A stretch of DNA of 24,406 bases, from assembly GCA_019454915.1 (NCBI GenBank), contig JACFNM010000003.1:1-24406 (forward strand), in the 5' to 3' direction. Every line of letters begins with the position of its first letter. Position 1 is the stretch's first letter. Below the pieces are notes generated by a model. That model ran no database searches, had not been told where the DNA came from, and saw only the letters and a list, made by a program, of their open reading frames with translations. Made by a program: the position numbers and the translations under genes. Of the stretch, positions 8,052-16,438 are shown one piece after another. The stretch is from Chitinophagaceae bacterium. GTDB taxonomy: Bacteria; Bacteroidota; Bacteroidia; Chitinophagales; Chitinophagaceae.

Positions 8052-8969
8052 ATGCCACAACTCATTATAGAAGCGCGTGAAGCCTCCATAAGCACGGGCT
8101 TACAGGTAAAAAGGATTTTGCCGTTCCGGATGCGAAGGATGGTAGGTCCTTTTATATTTATGGATCATGCGGGTCCGGCGGATATAAAAATAGATATTAA
8201 GCATTCCATGGATGTTCTGCCGCATCCCCATATCGGGTTATCCACCGTTAGTTATCTGTTTAACGGAAAGGTAACCCATCGGGATAGTTTGGGTGTGGAA
8301 CAAATCATTCAGCCGGGGGCGGTAAACTGGATGACGGCCGGAAAAGGGATTGCTCATTCGGAACGATTTGAAGATCCCAATATGTTGGCCGGAGGAGTAC
8401 TGGAAATGATTCAGACCTGGGTGGCGCTCCCTGAGTCTGACGAAGAAACGGATCCTTCTTTTGAAAACTATCAGCCCGATGTTCTTCCGGTATTTACGGA
8501 TAAGGGGGTATGGATGCGCCTGATCGCCGGTAACGCTTATGGGCTAAAAAATAAGGTGAAGACCCATTCTCCTTTGTTTTACCTGCACGTACAACTGGAT
8601 AAAGGCGCTTCGTTCGGGCTGCCCGATGGATATACGGAGAGGGCTGTTTATATCGTAAAAGGAAGTCTGGAGATAGCCGGCAGTGGGTATGTGAATGGAC
8701 AGATGGTGGTTTTCGGCAAAGAGGAGCAGCCGACCTTAGTGGCTAAGGAGCCCGTTACTTTGATGCTGCTGGGCGGTGAGCCGTTGGGCGACCGGTTTAT
8801 CTGGTGGAATTTCGTTTCCTCCCGCCGGGAAAGGATCGAGCAGGCGAAAGCAGACTGGCAGGCAGGCAGGATTCATTTGCCGCCTAATGATGACAAAGAG
8901 TTTATCCCGCTACCTGAGATGAAATCGAAACCTTCCGCTATGCCGCCACAGGCGGAGCCGCTGTCATGA
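8052..8969 (+). CDS. Pirin family protein (bicupin)
   Basis: This 305-residue protein has the full pirin layout. The N-terminal cupin contains VGPFIFMDHAGP, PHPHIGLSTVSYLF, GKVTHRDSLG and MTAGKGIAHSE; His58, His60, His102 and Glu104 fall where pirins bind a single iron or other metal. The C-terminal cupin covers residues ~175-290 (FYLHVQLDKGASF, RAVYIVKGSLEIAG). Some bacterial pirins oxidise quercetin, others act as protein partners; nothing here decides between these. No signal peptide, so cytoplasmic. It stands alone: the next gene on the strand starts about 100 bases later and is a sigma factor with its own output genes. Product name firm, substrate unknown. Confidence 0.93.
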   Translation: MPQLIIEAREASISTGLQVKRILPFRMRRMVGPFIFMDHAGPADIKIDIKHSMDVLPHPHIGLSTVSYLFNGKVTHRDSLGVEQIIQPGAVNWMTAGKGIAHSERFEDPNMLAGGVLEMIQTWVALPESDEETDPSFENYQPDVLPVFTDKGVWMRLIAGNAYGLKNKVKTHSPLFYLHVQLDKGASFGLPDGYTERAVYIVKGSLEIAGSGYVNGQMVVFGKEEQPTLVAKEPVTLMLLGGEPLGDRFIWWNFVSSRRERIEQAKADWQAGRIHLPPNDDKEFIPLPEMKSKPSAMPPQAEPLS

Positions 8970-9069
8970 TTTTCCACGAAATGACCTACCGGGTTCTGCA
9001 TCTTTTAGTTGGAAAGCATATTTTCTTTATTTTTATCGGGTGAATCAGAAGAGAACTTAAACTTTGCTT

Positions 9070-9648
9070 ATGATAACTGACGCTGAACTTCAAATGCAAA
9101 TTGCCGGGGGAGATGAATCTTCTTTTCAACAACTTTTTGAGAGACATCGTGCTAAGTTGTTTAACTACCTGTTATCAATCGTAAAGTCCAGAGAGATTGC
9201 CGAAGAGTTGGTGATAGACGTTTTTCTGCGATTGTGGACGGGGCGGGAACTGTTGACCGAGATTCAAAATATGGACGCCTTCCTGCATAAAGTGGCTTAT
9301 AACAAGGCGATAGATTTCCTGCGTATTTCATCCCGCAATGCCAGTTTGCAAAAATTAGTCAGAAGAGAAATCATGGCTTCTTCGAAGGAGCGGAGCGCAG
9401 ATTATCGCTTGCAGGAACAGGAATATCGGGAAATTATCAGACGGGCTATTCACCAGTTGTCGCCTCAAAGACGACTGGTATTTATGTTGAGCCGGGTGGA
9501 AGGATTAACCTACGACCAGATAGCAGAGCGGTTAAATCTTTCAAGAAATACGGTACGCAATACACTGGCGGAGACGCTTCGCTCCATACGATCTCATCTT
9601 CGTAAACATGGGATTAATCCGATACTGCTGCTGATTACCATAGTCTAA
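9070..9648 (+). CDS. ECF-type RNA polymerase sigma factor
   Basis: This protein of about 192 residues has region 2 near the N-terminus (FERHRAKLFNYLLSIVKSREIAEELVIDVFLRLW, then FLHKVAYNKAIDFLR) and region 4 at about 130-178 (QLSPQRRLVFMLSRVEGLTYDQIAERLNLSRNTVRNTL), a helix-turn-helix for the -35 site. The frame can be extended to a TTG at 9064, but ATG at 9070 is the more likely start. It is followed after 72 bases by fecR and then susC/susD, the standard order for a Bacteroidota cell-surface signalling unit, so its target is probably the susCD promoter. It would be held inactive by the FecR protein until substrate is sensed. Confidence 0.93.
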   Translation: MITDAELQMQIAGGDESSFQQLFERHRAKLFNYLLSIVKSREIAEELVIDVFLRLWTGRELLTEIQNMDAFLHKVAYNKAIDFLRISSRNASLQKLVRREIMASSKERSADYRLQEQEYREIIRRAIHQLSPQRRLVFMLSRVEGLTYDQIAERLNLSRNTVRNTLAETLRSIRSHLRKHGINPILLLITIV

Positions 9649-9720
9649 AGCCGGATTTTTTTGACGGGGATAGTACTGCCTCCTTTTTATATCGTCATAT
9701 TAGGAAATTAACCCCTGATT

Positions 9721-10758
9721 ATGTCTTCCAACCCTATCCGGTTGCAATTGCTGTTATCCAGGTATATTGACAATTCCATCAGTTCTGGCGAACTGGAGGA
9801 ATTTTGGCAATTGATGTCGGAATTATCAGATGATGACCTGGTCCAGCTTGACCTTAAGAACCTGTGGAACAGGGAGGCAGATGGCAATCCGGCTGCTGAA
9901 GTGGATTGGGTGAGGGCTAATCAGATACTCAGGCAAAAAATTTTTGAACAGGAGTTCAGTTATGAGCAACGGCTCCGCATTGTTAAGCGCAGGCAATATA
10001 TATATGGTTCAGCAGCGGCAGTGTTGATGATCCTGGCGGGAGCATTGATCTGGAGGTTATCGCTGAACCGGCAAACTCCGGCTTACCCGGCTGATAAGGC
10101 GATTGTGGTGAAATCGGGCCGCCATCAGACGATTAGTTTACCGGACGGCACCATGGTTACGCTTAATGAAGGAAGCAAGCTGGATTATCCTGCGGCTTTT
10201 AACCAGTCTTCGAGAGATGTGTACCTTACGGGCGAGGCTTTTTTTGATGTGAAACATGATGCAAAGAAGCCTTTTCTCGTGCATGCGGGACGTTTTACCA
10301 CCCGGGTACTCGGCACAGCATTTAATATCAGGGCCTATCCCGGCGACCCCAATATGGCGGTTACGGTAACCAGGGGCAGGGTGCAGATTCAGTCTGACGG
10401 GAATAAGGAAACCTTAGGAATTCTCTCCGCAGGTGATCAGTTGATTATAGACAGGGTTTCATCTGAATCAAGTATAGAAAAAGTTGACGTTCAAAAAGTG
10501 GTGGAGTGGAAACTGACGGACCTGGTATTTGACAATGCTACGGTGGATGAAGGCATTATTGCCTTAGGGAACCGTTATGGCAAGACCTTCCTGTTTGATA
10601 ACGAGGCTTTGCGGAATTGCCGCTTTACGGCGAATTTCATCAATGATAACCTGGAAGAATCCTTAGATGTGATTTGCACGCTTATTAATGCACAATGGAC
10701 CCGGAGGGAGGGTACAGATGTGATCATTATCAGCGGCAAAGGATGTGTGGCAGAGTGA
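9721..10758 (+). CDS. FecR family anti-sigma factor
   Basis: This 345-residue protein has a cytoplasmic N-terminal region (1-~90, LLSRYIDNSISSGELEEFW) that would bind the sigma factor, one transmembrane segment at ~95-113, a periplasmic FecR domain at ~125-215 (PDGTMVTLNEGSKLDYP, RDVYLTGEAFFDVKHDAKKPFLVHAG, TRVLGTAFNIRAY), and a C-terminal DUF4974 domain at ~268-338 (LVFDNATVDEGIIALGNRYGK). The DUF4974 part resembles the STN fold and is thought to meet the STN domain of the cognate SusC. Gene order with the upstream sigma factor and downstream STN-bearing SusC agrees with that. A strong terminator-like hairpin follows within 25 bases of the stop. Confidence 0.94.
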   Translation: MSSNPIRLQLLLSRYIDNSISSGELEEFWQLMSELSDDDLVQLDLKNLWNREADGNPAAEVDWVRANQILRQKIFEQEFSYEQRLRIVKRRQYIYGSAAAVLMILAGALIWRLSLNRQTPAYPADKAIVVKSGRHQTISLPDGTMVTLNEGSKLDYPAAFNQSSRDVYLTGEAFFDVKHDAKKPFLVHAGRFTTRVLGTAFNIRAYPGDPNMAVTVTRGRVQIQSDGNKETLGILSAGDQLIIDRVSSESSIEKVDVQKVVEWKLTDLVFDNATVDEGIIALGNRYGKTFLFDNEALRNCRFTANFINDNLEESLDVICTLINAQWTRREGTDVIIISGKGCVAE

Positions 10759-10779
10759 CCGTGAATTAGTTAAAAAGCA

Positions 10780-10815
10780 GGCTGCCCTGAGTGGAAGTCA
10801 GAGCAGCCCATTTTT
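10780..10815 (+). terminator. Intrinsic terminator between fecR and susC
   Basis: The 5' arm GGCTGCCCTGA (10780-10790) pairs with TCAGAGCAGCC (10798-10808) around a 7-base loop, with one C-A mismatch. CA and then TTTTT follow. An AAAAA run precedes the 5' arm, so it may work in both directions. It separates the regulatory genes from susCD and implies that susC has its own promoter or is reached by partial read-through. Confidence 0.85.
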
Positions 10816-10851
10816 AAATATTGCGTAACATTTAAAAACCAAAGTAAAGGT

Positions 10852-13800
10852 ATGAAAATTCCTTCCCTGGGAGAATGGTTGCCTTTCTCCCATTCGAAAA
10901 TTGTTTTACGAAAATGGGCTTTCTTTATGAAACTAAGCTGCCTCTTGATTTTTTCATTGTTTCTGAGTATTCAGTTGCTCCTCGCGCACGATAGCAGCGC
11001 GCAGGATATCCATGATATTCAGGTAGTTGTGGGCCTGAACAATGGTTCCCTAAAGAATGCGTTCAGGCAAATTGAAAAGCAAACGACCTATAAGTTTGCC
11101 TACGTGGAATCGCAACTGGGTGCAAACCGGGAGTTATCTCTCCCCAAAAAGGCGCGTTCTCTTGCCCAAACGCTTGATATTCTCCTTTCGGGTACCCGGC
11201 TGGACTATCATGTAAGAAACCACACCATCATTGTTTCTCAAAACCTGCAGAAGGTAAAAGAGGAAAATACAAATCTCCAGTCGGAGAGTTTCGAAGAGAA
11301 TATGAGGCTTTCTGTTGAAGGGAGAGTGACGGATGCCAATGGTTCACCGTTGGAAAACGTGAGTGTTATAGAAAAAAATACAATTAATGGAACGGTCACG
11401 GGAGGAGACGGAACGTTCTCCATTTCGGTATCCGATGAAAGGTCTGTTCTGGTCTTCAGCATCGTTGGGTATAAAATGCAGGAGGTGGCCGTTGCGGGTC
11501 GTACTCAATTGCAGGTTGTAATGGAATCTGATGCGCAGGATTTATCTACCGTGGTGGTTACTGCCATGGGTATCCAGAGACAGCGGCGGTCGTTGGGCTA
11601 TTCCGTTGGCAACATCAATGGGGAAGAGTTGAATGAAACACCACAGACCAACGTTTTGAATGCTATGTCGGGTAAGGTAGCCGGAATGCAGATATCCCAA
11701 ATGGGAGGTAGCCAGGGTTCTTCCGTAAAAGTGATTATCCGGGGGGCTACCTCGCTGAATAGTGATAACCAGCCTTTGTTTGTTATTGACGGCGTGCCGG
11801 TGGCCAATCAGTTGAATAATGGGTTTTCGAACGCCGATATGGGCAATTCTATTTCTGATTTGAATCCGGATGATGTCGCCAACATTTCCGTGTTAAAAGG
11901 CCCGAGTGCGGCAGCACTATATGGTTCCAGGGCGGGCAACGGTGTCATTCTTATAACCACGAAGTCGGGCAGAGGCGCCAACAAAGGATTAGGTGTTTCT
12001 GTAAATACGGCGCTCACTTATGATGTACCGTATAAATACGTGCCCGTTCAAAATAAGTTCGGCAGCGGCAAATCGGGCGCTCATGTGTATGAAGAAGGAG
12101 AGAACGAAAACTGGGGTCCGCGTTTGGATGTGGGAGAAAAATGGGTACAGTGGAATAGTAACGGAGAAGCGGTGCCGCTGGTCTCTTATCCGAATCGTTT
12201 TAAAGATTTCTTTCAAACGGGTATGACCAATACGAATAATGTAGCGGTAAGCGGTAATTATGATAAAGGAAGTTTTCGGGTATCTGCCGGCAATGTAACG
12301 GGAAGGGGAATTTCACCCAATACAGATTTGGAGCGAATGACCCTGGCGTTGAATACGACCTATAAAATGTCGAACAAACTCAGGGCTATCGCGAATTTTA
12401 GCATCAATCAGTCGGGCTCAGATAACAGACCCATCATAGACGGAGGACGTACCGATCCTGTCAGAAGCCTCTATGAAGAAGGAGCACAAGTCAATATCAA
12501 TGATTTGAGAGAATATTGGGAACCGGGACAGGAAGGTATAAAGCAAAGAAAATATAAGCTCAAACAGAACAATCCCTGGTTTGTGGCGTACGAGAATCCT
12601 ACCGGATATAATCGTGACAGGACTGTTGGTAAGCTGCAACTGGATTATGACATAACGGATGATTTGGGATTGATGGTGCGCTATACCCGTGATGCTTATG
12701 AAGAAGTGAGAGAAGCAAAGAAAGGGTACGATAATTATGACCAGCAGAAAGGAGGATATGAACTGGATAATCTTTACCGGAAGGAAACGAATGTGGATGT
12801 TATGTTGAACTACAAGAAGCGTTTCGGAGACGACTGGAGTTTGAATGCCTATGCCGGCGCCAGTAAAATGGAGCAGAATTACCGGGAGATTTATACCTCG
12901 GCTTCTCAATTGGTGGTACCGGGTTTATACACCATCTCCAATGGGGTACCAGGGGCGGTGTCTTATAGCAGCTACAAATCGCTCAAACAAATTTATGGGG
13001 TTTACGGGATGGCATCTGTCGGGTTTAAGAATTTGGTTTATCTTGATTTAACGGCGCGCAACGACTGGTCGAGCACGCTTCCGGTAGCAAACCGTTCTTA
13101 CTTCTATCCTTCGGCATCTCTCAGTTTGATCCTTTCGGATATAGTGAGCATGCCCTCCTGGATTGAGTTTACCAAATTGAGAGTGGGTTCTGCCCAGGTA
13201 GGTAATGATGTGGGCCCGTACAGTCTCAACCAGACTTTTTCTACGGCAGCCGACTGGGGTACTGCCAAGCGCATGTTCATGGGTGGTCTGTTAAGGAATG
13301 AAAATTTGAAGCCGGAAATTTCCACTTCCCATGAAGCCGGTATCGAAATGCAATTTCTCAAAAACAGGATTGGGTTAGACGCCACTTATTATATCACCCG
13401 TAACAAGAATCAGGTGCTGTCTATCGGACTGCCCATTGAGTCGGGTGCAAGCAGCAAACTGATCAATGCAGGTTTGGTAGAAGGCAGGGGTTGGGATGTC
13501 CGGCTTACCACAGTGCCCATAGACAATAAGAGCTTCAGGTGGGCTATGAACTTTAACTTCTCCCGCAACCGGACGACCATTAAAGAGTTGGCCGAAGGAA
13601 TTAAATACTTCCCCTTTGTGTCATACAGCGGTGCAGAAGTGCGCACGTATGAAGGAGGTCAAATCGGAGATATTTACATGCTGCCGATGCTGGTGGTGAA
13701 AGAAAAGGCTTCTCCTTACTACGGTTACCCGATAGTGGATAACGCGGGCAGGTATCAGAAGGACAACGATGTAAACAATATGGTGAAGATTGGCAATTTT

Positions 13801-14502
13801 AATCATGATTTCATGCTGGGTATTCAGCCTTCTTTCACCTATAAGTCGTTCTCCCTGTATATGAATATAGACTGGAGACAGGGTGGTTCCTTTTATTCCA
13901 ACAGTATGATGTTTATGGGTAACAATGGTCAGTTGGAAGAAACGCTGACGGGTGTGCCTTATGATAAGAACAAAAGCCTGCCGGATCAAATTAAAGCGAA
14001 CCCCGGAGCTTATCTCGGTCACTGGGTTGGCGGAAGAAATGCAGAATATAACGGACTACCCTGGAGCGGACCCCAGGCAGATATTCGTGAACAGGATGCC
14101 AGTTTTAACCCCGGAGTGTACCAGTCCGTTGTGAACGGACAGGTTACTTTCGTTGAAAACTTAGGCGGACCCGATACCAAATGGCTGGATCCCTTTACGG
14201 CTTACCGTTATTCCACAAGACCTTTTCCTGATAGAAATACCTATAGCGCAACTTATGTGAAGATTCGTGAAATAGCGCTTACCTACAAACTGCCCACTTC
14301 TTTTGTGAGAGGGATGAGGATGCAGGGCGCTTCCCTTTCTTTTGTCGCGAATAATATTTTCCAATGGAATGCCGCGGGTATACCGATTGATCCGGAACAT
14401 GCATTCAGACAATCCGGGGGCGTCTGGAATCAGGGAGTTGAATATTACAGCATGATGCCGTGGACGGTTTCCCTTGGCTTTAAACTAAGTGTTGATTTCT
14501 AA
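10852..14502 (+). CDS. SusC/RagA-type TonB-dependent outer-membrane transporter with STN domain
   Basis: This 1216-residue protein has a signal peptide near 24-51 (hydrophobic LLIFSLFLSIQLLLAHDSSAQ after a basic stretch), an STN domain at ~58-130 (NNGSLKNAFRQIEKQTTYKF), a carboxypeptidase-regulatory-like domain at ~153-228 (VEGRVTDANGSPLENVSV), a TonB-box-like LSTVVVTAMG at 231-240, a plug (NVLNAMSGKVAGMQIS, then PLFVIDGVPV, ISVLKGPSAAALYGSRAGNG), and a long barrel ending in the aromatic KLSVDF. It imports a substrate captured by SusD using TonB energy, and the STN domain signals to FecR. Residues 1-25 precede the hydrophobic core, so the ATG at position 26 (10927) is an alternative start. 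susD follows after 12 bases. Confidence 0.96.
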   Translation: MKIPSLGEWLPFSHSKIVLRKWAFFMKLSCLLIFSLFLSIQLLLAHDSSAQDIHDIQVVVGLNNGSLKNAFRQIEKQTTYKFAYVESQLGANRELSLPKKARSLAQTLDILLSGTRLDYHVRNHTIIVSQNLQKVKEENTNLQSESFEENMRLSVEGRVTDANGSPLENVSVIEKNTINGTVTGGDGTFSISVSDERSVLVFSIVGYKMQEVAVAGRTQLQVVMESDAQDLSTVVVTAMGIQRQRRSLGYSVGNINGEELNETPQTNVLNAMSGKVAGMQISQMGGSQGSSVKVIIRGATSLNSDNQPLFVIDGVPVANQLNNGFSNADMGNSISDLNPDDVANISVLKGPSAAALYGSRAGNGVILITTKSGRGANKGLGVSVNTALTYDVPYKYVPVQNKFGSGKSGAHVYEEGENENWGPRLDVGEKWVQWNSNGEAVPLVSYPNRFKDFFQTGMTNTNNVAVSGNYDKGSFRVSAGNVTGRGISPNTDLERMTLALNTTYKMSNKLRAIANFSINQSGSDNRPIIDGGRTDPVRSLYEEGAQVNINDLREYWEPGQEGIKQRKYKLKQNNPWFVAYENPTGYNRDRTVGKLQLDYDITDDLGLMVRYTRDAYEEVREAKKGYDNYDQQKGGYELDNLYRKETNVDVMLNYKKRFGDDWSLNAYAGASKMEQNYREIYTSASQLVVPGLYTISNGVPGAVSYSSYKSLKQIYGVYGMASVGFKNLVYLDLTARNDWSSTLPVANRSYFYPSASLSLILSDIVSMPSWIEFTKLRVGSAQVGNDVGPYSLNQTFSTAADWGTAKRMFMGGLLRNENLKPEISTSHEAGIEMQFLKNRIGLDATYYITRNKNQVLSIGLPIESGASSKLINAGLVEGRGWDVRLTTVPIDNKSFRWAMNFNFSRNRTTIKELAEGIKYFPFVSYSGAEVRTYEGGQIGDIYMLPMLVVKEKASPYYGYPIVDNAGRYQKDNDVNNMVKIGNFNHDFMLGIQPSFTYKSFSLYMNIDWRQGGSFYSNSMMFMGNNGQLEETLTGVPYDKNKSLPDQIKANPGAYLGHWVGGRNAEYNGLPWSGPQADIREQDASFNPGVYQSVVNGQVTFVENLGGPDTKWLDPFTAYRYSTRPFPDRNTYSATYVKIREIALTYKLPTSFVRGMRMQGASLSFVANNIFQWNAAGIPIDPEHAFRQSGGVWNQGVEYYSMMPWTVSLGFKLSVDF

Positions 14503-14514
14503 AAGAGAGAAAAG

Positions 14515-16203
14515 ATGAAGAAGATTAAATTTCCAATAATAATGATGATATCGGCAGTAATGATGCTTACTGTGGTATCGTGTAAAAAATTTGATGACGC
14601 AAATATTAATCCCAATAGCGCAGAAAAGGTTTCTTCCAACTATATTCTTACCTATGTACTCACGGAAACGGCTAAGTCGTACTATGGGTTAGGGAATGAG
14701 AATTCGAAGATAGCAGGCACCATGCAATATATCCAGATCGGTACAAACGAGAACGCCTCCGCAGTGAATTTTTACGGTTGGGGTCCGGAAGGATGGGCAG
14801 GGTATTATAGTATTCTACGGAACGTAAAAATTATCAATGATAATGCGGTAAAGGATGGCAATAAATTTTTCCAGGGAATATCATTGGTAATGAAGTCCTT
14901 CCTGTTTGGATTAATGACGGACTTGTATGGCGATATTCCTTACTCGGAATCGTTGACTGCAAGTGATGGATTATTTTTTCCTGCGTATGATAACCAGGGG
15001 GAAGTGTATAAGGGTATTCTTGAAGATTTGAAGACAGCCGTAGGGTTATTTGCTTCACTTGACCCCGGCAAGGATGCGATTGATCCGGGAGCGGATGTCA
15101 TCTTCGGCGGTAATGCGGCAAGATGGGGTAAGTTTGCCAACGGACTGATTTTAAGGTATGCGATGCGTGTTTACAATAAGAAAGCGGAGATGAGTGCATT
15201 GGGAGTAGATATCGTAAAGGAGTTCAATAATGCGGCGTCAGGCGCTCTTTCTGCTGTGGCTGATGAGCCTACCATGAACTACCTCGGTACCACCAATGAC
15301 AACTCCACACCAGGTGGTCCGTTGAACAGTGCCAATCCCCGCTTGTACAATAAGCCCTGTGCTACCCTGGTCAGTAAACTGTTAGCATTAGATGATCCCC
15401 GTCTCCAACGCTGGGCTAATCCGGTTCAGCAGAAATGGGATGTTCATGTGGCTGCAAAAGAAACGAGAGAAGTAACAAATGTTTTCGGTGATAAATATTC
15501 GGTGATATACATGCCCGCCAATGTCGGCGATGATGTAGATACTTCGTTATATGTTGGACTGCCGGTGGGTCTCGCAACGGTGGATGCGCTGGTGTACAAC
15601 AAGGGAACGGATGGCAACGCTTATCCGCCCGAAAGGAATCCATATATCTCTTATGTTCACGATCGCTACCGGCTCAATACGGAAAAATATGTCAATATTA
15701 AATTGTTGACCTATAGTGAAGTAGAGTTCTTATTGGCTGAAGCAGCGTTGAAAGGTGATTTTAATATATCCGGATCAGCCGACCAGCATTATCAGGCAGG
15801 GATCAGGGCGTCTATGGACAGGTATGGCGTTATAGGCACGGCAGCGGGATTTGATTTTGATACTTACTATGCAAATCCGGAAGTGGACCTGAGTGGCGCT
15901 GCGGATAAATTAGAAAGGATTATGGAACAGAAGTGGATTGCTTCCTGGATGAATATTGAATCCTGGTTTGATTGGAGAAGAACGGGTTATCCGGATTTAC
16001 AAACCGGTCCGGTGGCTCAGTTTGGAGATAAACTGCCGTTACGTTATATGTATCCTTCACCCAATCTTGACCCCAGTTATCTCGTGAATTATGATGCTGC
16101 GGTCAAAAACCTCGAAGCTACTCTACACGTACCTCAGGGACAAAGCGCCGACCATCCTTATTCGAAGATGTGGCTTCTGAAAGGAACCGGTAAGCCCTGG
16201 TAA
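14515..16203 (+). CDS. SusD/RagB-like outer-membrane nutrient-binding lipoprotein
   Basis: This 562-residue protein has a signal peptide ending at VVSCKKFDD (Cys23). The N-terminal SusD-like stretch NINPNSAEKVSSNYILTYVLTETA and the segments FLFGLMTDLYGDIPYSE, RWGKFANGLILRYAMRVY and LLTYSEVEFLLAEAALKG are the typical SusD-like_2 landmarks (the last is a TPR helix pair), and ESWFDWRRTGYPDL is the conserved C-terminal motif. It would sit on the cell surface as the lid of the SusC transporter. The close, same-strand position directly after susC supports one transcript. Substrate not deducible; a SusD-like_2 sequence does not by itself mean a polysaccharide substrate. Confidence 0.95.
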   Translation: MKKIKFPIIMMISAVMMLTVVSCKKFDDANINPNSAEKVSSNYILTYVLTETAKSYYGLGNENSKIAGTMQYIQIGTNENASAVNFYGWGPEGWAGYYSILRNVKIINDNAVKDGNKFFQGISLVMKSFLFGLMTDLYGDIPYSESLTASDGLFFPAYDNQGEVYKGILEDLKTAVGLFASLDPGKDAIDPGADVIFGGNAARWGKFANGLILRYAMRVYNKKAEMSALGVDIVKEFNNAASGALSAVADEPTMNYLGTTNDNSTPGGPLNSANPRLYNKPCATLVSKLLALDDPRLQRWANPVQQKWDVHVAAKETREVTNVFGDKYSVIYMPANVGDDVDTSLYVGLPVGLATVDALVYNKGTDGNAYPPERNPYISYVHDRYRLNTEKYVNIKLLTYSEVEFLLAEAALKGDFNISGSADQHYQAGIRASMDRYGVIGTAAGFDFDTYYANPEVDLSGAADKLERIMEQKWIASWMNIESWFDWRRTGYPDLQTGPVAQFGDKLPLRYMYPSPNLDPSYLVNYDAAVKNLEATLHVPQGQSADHPYSKMWLLKGTGKPW

Positions 16204-16226
16204 ACGATAATAGATTTATGCATCAT

Positions 16227-16282
16227 TAGCCCGGCGTTTGGTAACTGAATTGCAGCGGTTATTAGACGCCGGGTTATTTTTT
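16227..16282 (+). terminator. Intrinsic terminator after susD
   Basis: TAGCCCGGCGT (16227-16237) pairs with ACGCCGGGTTA (16266-16276), 11 pairs with one G-U wobble, around a 28-base loop, and TTTTTT follows directly. It closes the susCD transcript. The remaining bases to 16438 have one open but startless frame (16291-16434) and no recognisable gene. Confidence 0.85.
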
Positions 16283-16438
16283 ATTTTTCTGAGGCGGGTT
16301 GCTTCACAAAGAAAGCAGAAGAGTTATCGGGCTACATAGAAAAGGAATGTTATTACGCTTCGGTCAGTGCGGCATTTTGGCTTGCTACGGCCAGTACCCC
16401 AGATCCGCAACAAGCCTGTCGCCCACCCATTTAACTCC

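Noticed and set aside
9058..9069. TAAACTTTG just before the sigma gene as a -7 element
   Set aside because: Spacing between TA and TTTG is one base too long, and it would place transcription inside the coding sequence.
16291..16434. 47-codon open plus frame after the susD terminator
   Set aside because: It has no start codon, begins just after a terminator and resembles no family.
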